From the NCBI GenBank assembly GCA_964556665.1, contig CAZKXU010000086.1, positions 1 to 15,054 of the forward strand: a DNA stretch of 15,054 bases, given 5' to 3'. Made by a program: the position numbers and the translations under genes. This stretch comes from CAZKXU01 sp964556665. Its GTDB lineage: Bacteria > Bdellovibrionota_C > UBA2361 > CAZKXU01. The notes under the pieces were generated by a model. It saw only the letters and a list, made by a program, of their open reading frames with translations. It ran no database searches and was not told the DNA's origin. Positions 13,719 through 15,054 of this stretch are shown piece after piece. How positions within the stretch are numbered: the stretch's first letter is position 1; the number at the start of each line of letters is the position of its first letter.

Positions 13719-14693
13719 TCAATGCTTCGCAAAACCAACAGCCTCGCGTACTCGATTTAATATAGGGTCTGAAATTTCCTTAGCTCTTCTGGCTCCATCC
13801 TTTAGGACTGATTCAAGGCAGCTCTCATCAGCTCTCAGTTTACGGTACTCCTCACGCGGTGCCTTAACTTCACGGTCGATCATATTAAAAAGCTCCTCCT
13901 TAGCATGCCCCCATCCCAGGCCACCTTTATTTAGGCGTGCTTCAAGATCACTAAATTCTGCTGGAGTAGCAAAAAGGGTGTATAACTGCCCAACCAAGGA
14001 GTCCTTCATCGACTTTGGCTGTTCCAGAGGTGTTGAATCTGTTTTAATTCCCATGACTAACTTCTTAAGAGCCTTTTCCTCTGCAAAAAGCGGAATCGTA
14101 TTGTCGTAGGATTTTGACATTTTCCTGCCATCTAATCCTGGTATAGTCATTACGCTCTCTTCAATTTTAGGTTCAGGAAGCTTAATTAATCCTTCGCCGT
14201 AGACTGCATTAAATGACTGCGCCATATCGCGGGCCATTTCTACGTGCTGTTTCTGATCCTTACCTACAGGGACAATATCAACATCATACATTAAAATGTC
14301 TGCGGCCATCAGGACCGGATATGCTAATACTCCGTGGTTAACCTCCTGGTTTTTAGCAACTGCGTCTTTATACGCATGTGCTTTGAGTAGTAATCCAACC
14401 CCGGTAACGCAGCTTAAGTACCAGGCAAATTCGGTAACTGCTGCGATGTCAGACTGACGGTAGAGAATATGTTTTTTGATATCTAGACCACATGCTATCC
14501 AGGTTGCAACTATATCGTACGAAGCCTGACGGAGTAGTTTTGGGTCACTACGCGATGTAAGAGAGTGCATATCTGCTATAAAGTAGAGGCACTGATATTC
14601 AGACTGTTTAGATACTGAAGGCTTTAACATGCCTAGATAATTACCTATATGCACTGTGCCGCTAGGTTGAATTCCTGTTAATGATCTTTTCAT
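13719..14693 (-). CDS. trpS: Tryptophanyl-tRNA synthetase
   Basis: TrpS is a class Ic aminoacyl-tRNA synthetase that charges tRNA-Trp in the cytoplasm. The HIGH-type signature GIQPSGTVHIGNYLG lies at about residues 7-21 (HIGN at 15-18), and the KMSKS loop GRKMSKSYDN is at about 189-198. The segment DILMYDVDIVPVGKDQKQHVEMARDMA, with the Trp/ATP-pocket residues of the family, lies before it. At 324 residues it is the normal length. The ATG directly follows the mqnC stop (TAAATG), so translation is probably coupled. The enzyme is essential, and its presence argues that this replicon is not a dispensable plasmid unless another copy exists. Confidence 0.97.
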   Translation of the reverse strand: MKRSLTGIQPSGTVHIGNYLGMLKPSVSKQSEYQCLYFIADMHSLTSRSDPKLLRQASYDIVATWIACGLDIKKHILYRQSDIAAVTEFAWYLSCVTGVGLLLKAHAYKDAVAKNQEVNHGVLAYPVLMAADILMYDVDIVPVGKDQKQHVEMARDMAQSFNAVYGEGLIKLPEPKIEESVMTIPGLDGRKMSKSYDNTIPLFAEEKALKKLVMGIKTDSTPLEQPKSMKDSLVGQLYTLFATPAEFSDLEARLNKGGLGWGHAKEELFNMIDREVKAPREEYRKLRADESCLESVLKDGARRAKEISDPILNRVREAVGFAKH

Positions 14694-15054
14694 TTATTCA
14701 AATACCTTAAGAATTTCAAAAGAGGTGTTGCGCTGAGCAGGGATAAAACCAGCTTGGCGAATGTAAAACTGAAGCTCCTCGACCGTCATATACCACTTCT
14801 CCTTAGTAGGTGCACCGGCCTGGGATACTACGTTCTCCTCCATCATCGTGCTGCCAAAATCATCGCAACCGAATTGAATCCCAATCTGGGCGATCTCTGG
14901 GCCATTTGTCGGCCAGCTTGATTGGTGGTGTGGTATGTTATCCAGAAAAATTCGTGCAAACGCAGTATTTCTTAGGTAATCAACCACTCCGCTTCCATAT
15001 GATGATGCATGCTTACTGCTGCCCATTGATGTCTTTTCATTATGCTTTAATGTC
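14694..15054 (-). CDS. mqnC: Dehypoxanthine futalosine cyclase, C-terminal part (gene runs off the window)
   Basis: MqnC is a radical-SAM enzyme that cyclises dehypoxanthinyl futalosine in the futalosine route to menaquinone. Only the C-terminal 120 residues are present, and the frame stays open to the window edge, so the ATG at 15026 is internal. DYLRNTAFARIFLDNIPHHQSSW, followed by IGIQFGCDDFGSTMMEENVVSQAGA, is typical of the MqnC branch, whose members have DFGSTM-EENVVS here, rather than of MqnE or CofH. The CX3CX2C iron-sulfur motif lies outside the window. The short final segment (about 90 residues before the stop) matches the substrate-binding end of the barrel. It is upstream of and coupled to trpS. 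Confidence 0.88.
   Translation of the reverse strand, partial: TLKHNEKTSMGSSKHASSYGSGVVDYLRNTAFARIFLDNIPHHQSSWPTNGPEIAQIGIQFGCDDFGSTMMEENVVSQAGAPTKEKWYMTVEELQFYIRQAGFIPAQRNTSFEILKVFE

Overview
The window looks like a chromosome-type or chromid segment from a motile Gram-negative bacterium of moderate-to-low GC. Supporting this are two flagellins, sigma-54-type -24/-12 promoters, a PAS/PAS/HisKA/REC hybrid kinase, and a menaquinone gene of the futalosine route (mqnC). The combination would fit a deltaproteobacterial-type lineage (Bdellovibrionota, SAR324 or Myxococcota-like). The sequence alone does not settle the phylum, and no rRNA or tRNA gene was seen.

Layout. (i) 1-2463, housekeeping: an inositol-monophosphatase-family phosphatase (-), a short O6-alkylguanine-DNA alkyltransferase (+), and folC (-). 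(ii) 2471-6180, a replication/partition block: two perfect 17-bp parS-like palindromes flank the 3' side of parB, followed by overlapping parB-parA (-), a 508-bp gene-free AT-rich region rich in GTGA-core repeats, and a divergent plasmid-type replication initiator (replication initiator protein A family, +). (iii) 6177-6547: a 186-bp near-palindromic, MITE-like inverted repeat lies exactly on the rep stop codon, followed by a degenerate hexamer tandem repeat. (iv) 6548-11451: a hybrid histidine kinase, then a flagellar cluster of a lytic transglycosylase without a signal peptide and two tandem flagellins, with good sigma-54 promoter matches before the transglycosylase and the first flagellin. 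(v) 11497-13647, small accessory genes: an unrecognised protein with GHKL-ATPase-like traces (-), a 160-residue protein with a colicin-like hydrophobic hairpin (+), and a two-TM potassium channel (+). (vi) 13686-15054: a REP-like hairpin, trpS (-) and the 3' part of mqnC (-), with the mqnC stop directly abutting the trpS start.

How it fits together. Region (ii) has all parts of an iteron-type replicon: Rep, candidate origin, ParA, ParB and candidate parS. It sits among core metabolic and translation genes rather than plasmid cargo. It may therefore be the origin of a chromid, or a plasmid-like origin captured by or integrated into the main chromosome. This is the most notable feature of the window. 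The flagellar region appears to be a sigma-54-controlled late-filament unit in which a muramidase remodels the wall and the flagellins build the filament.
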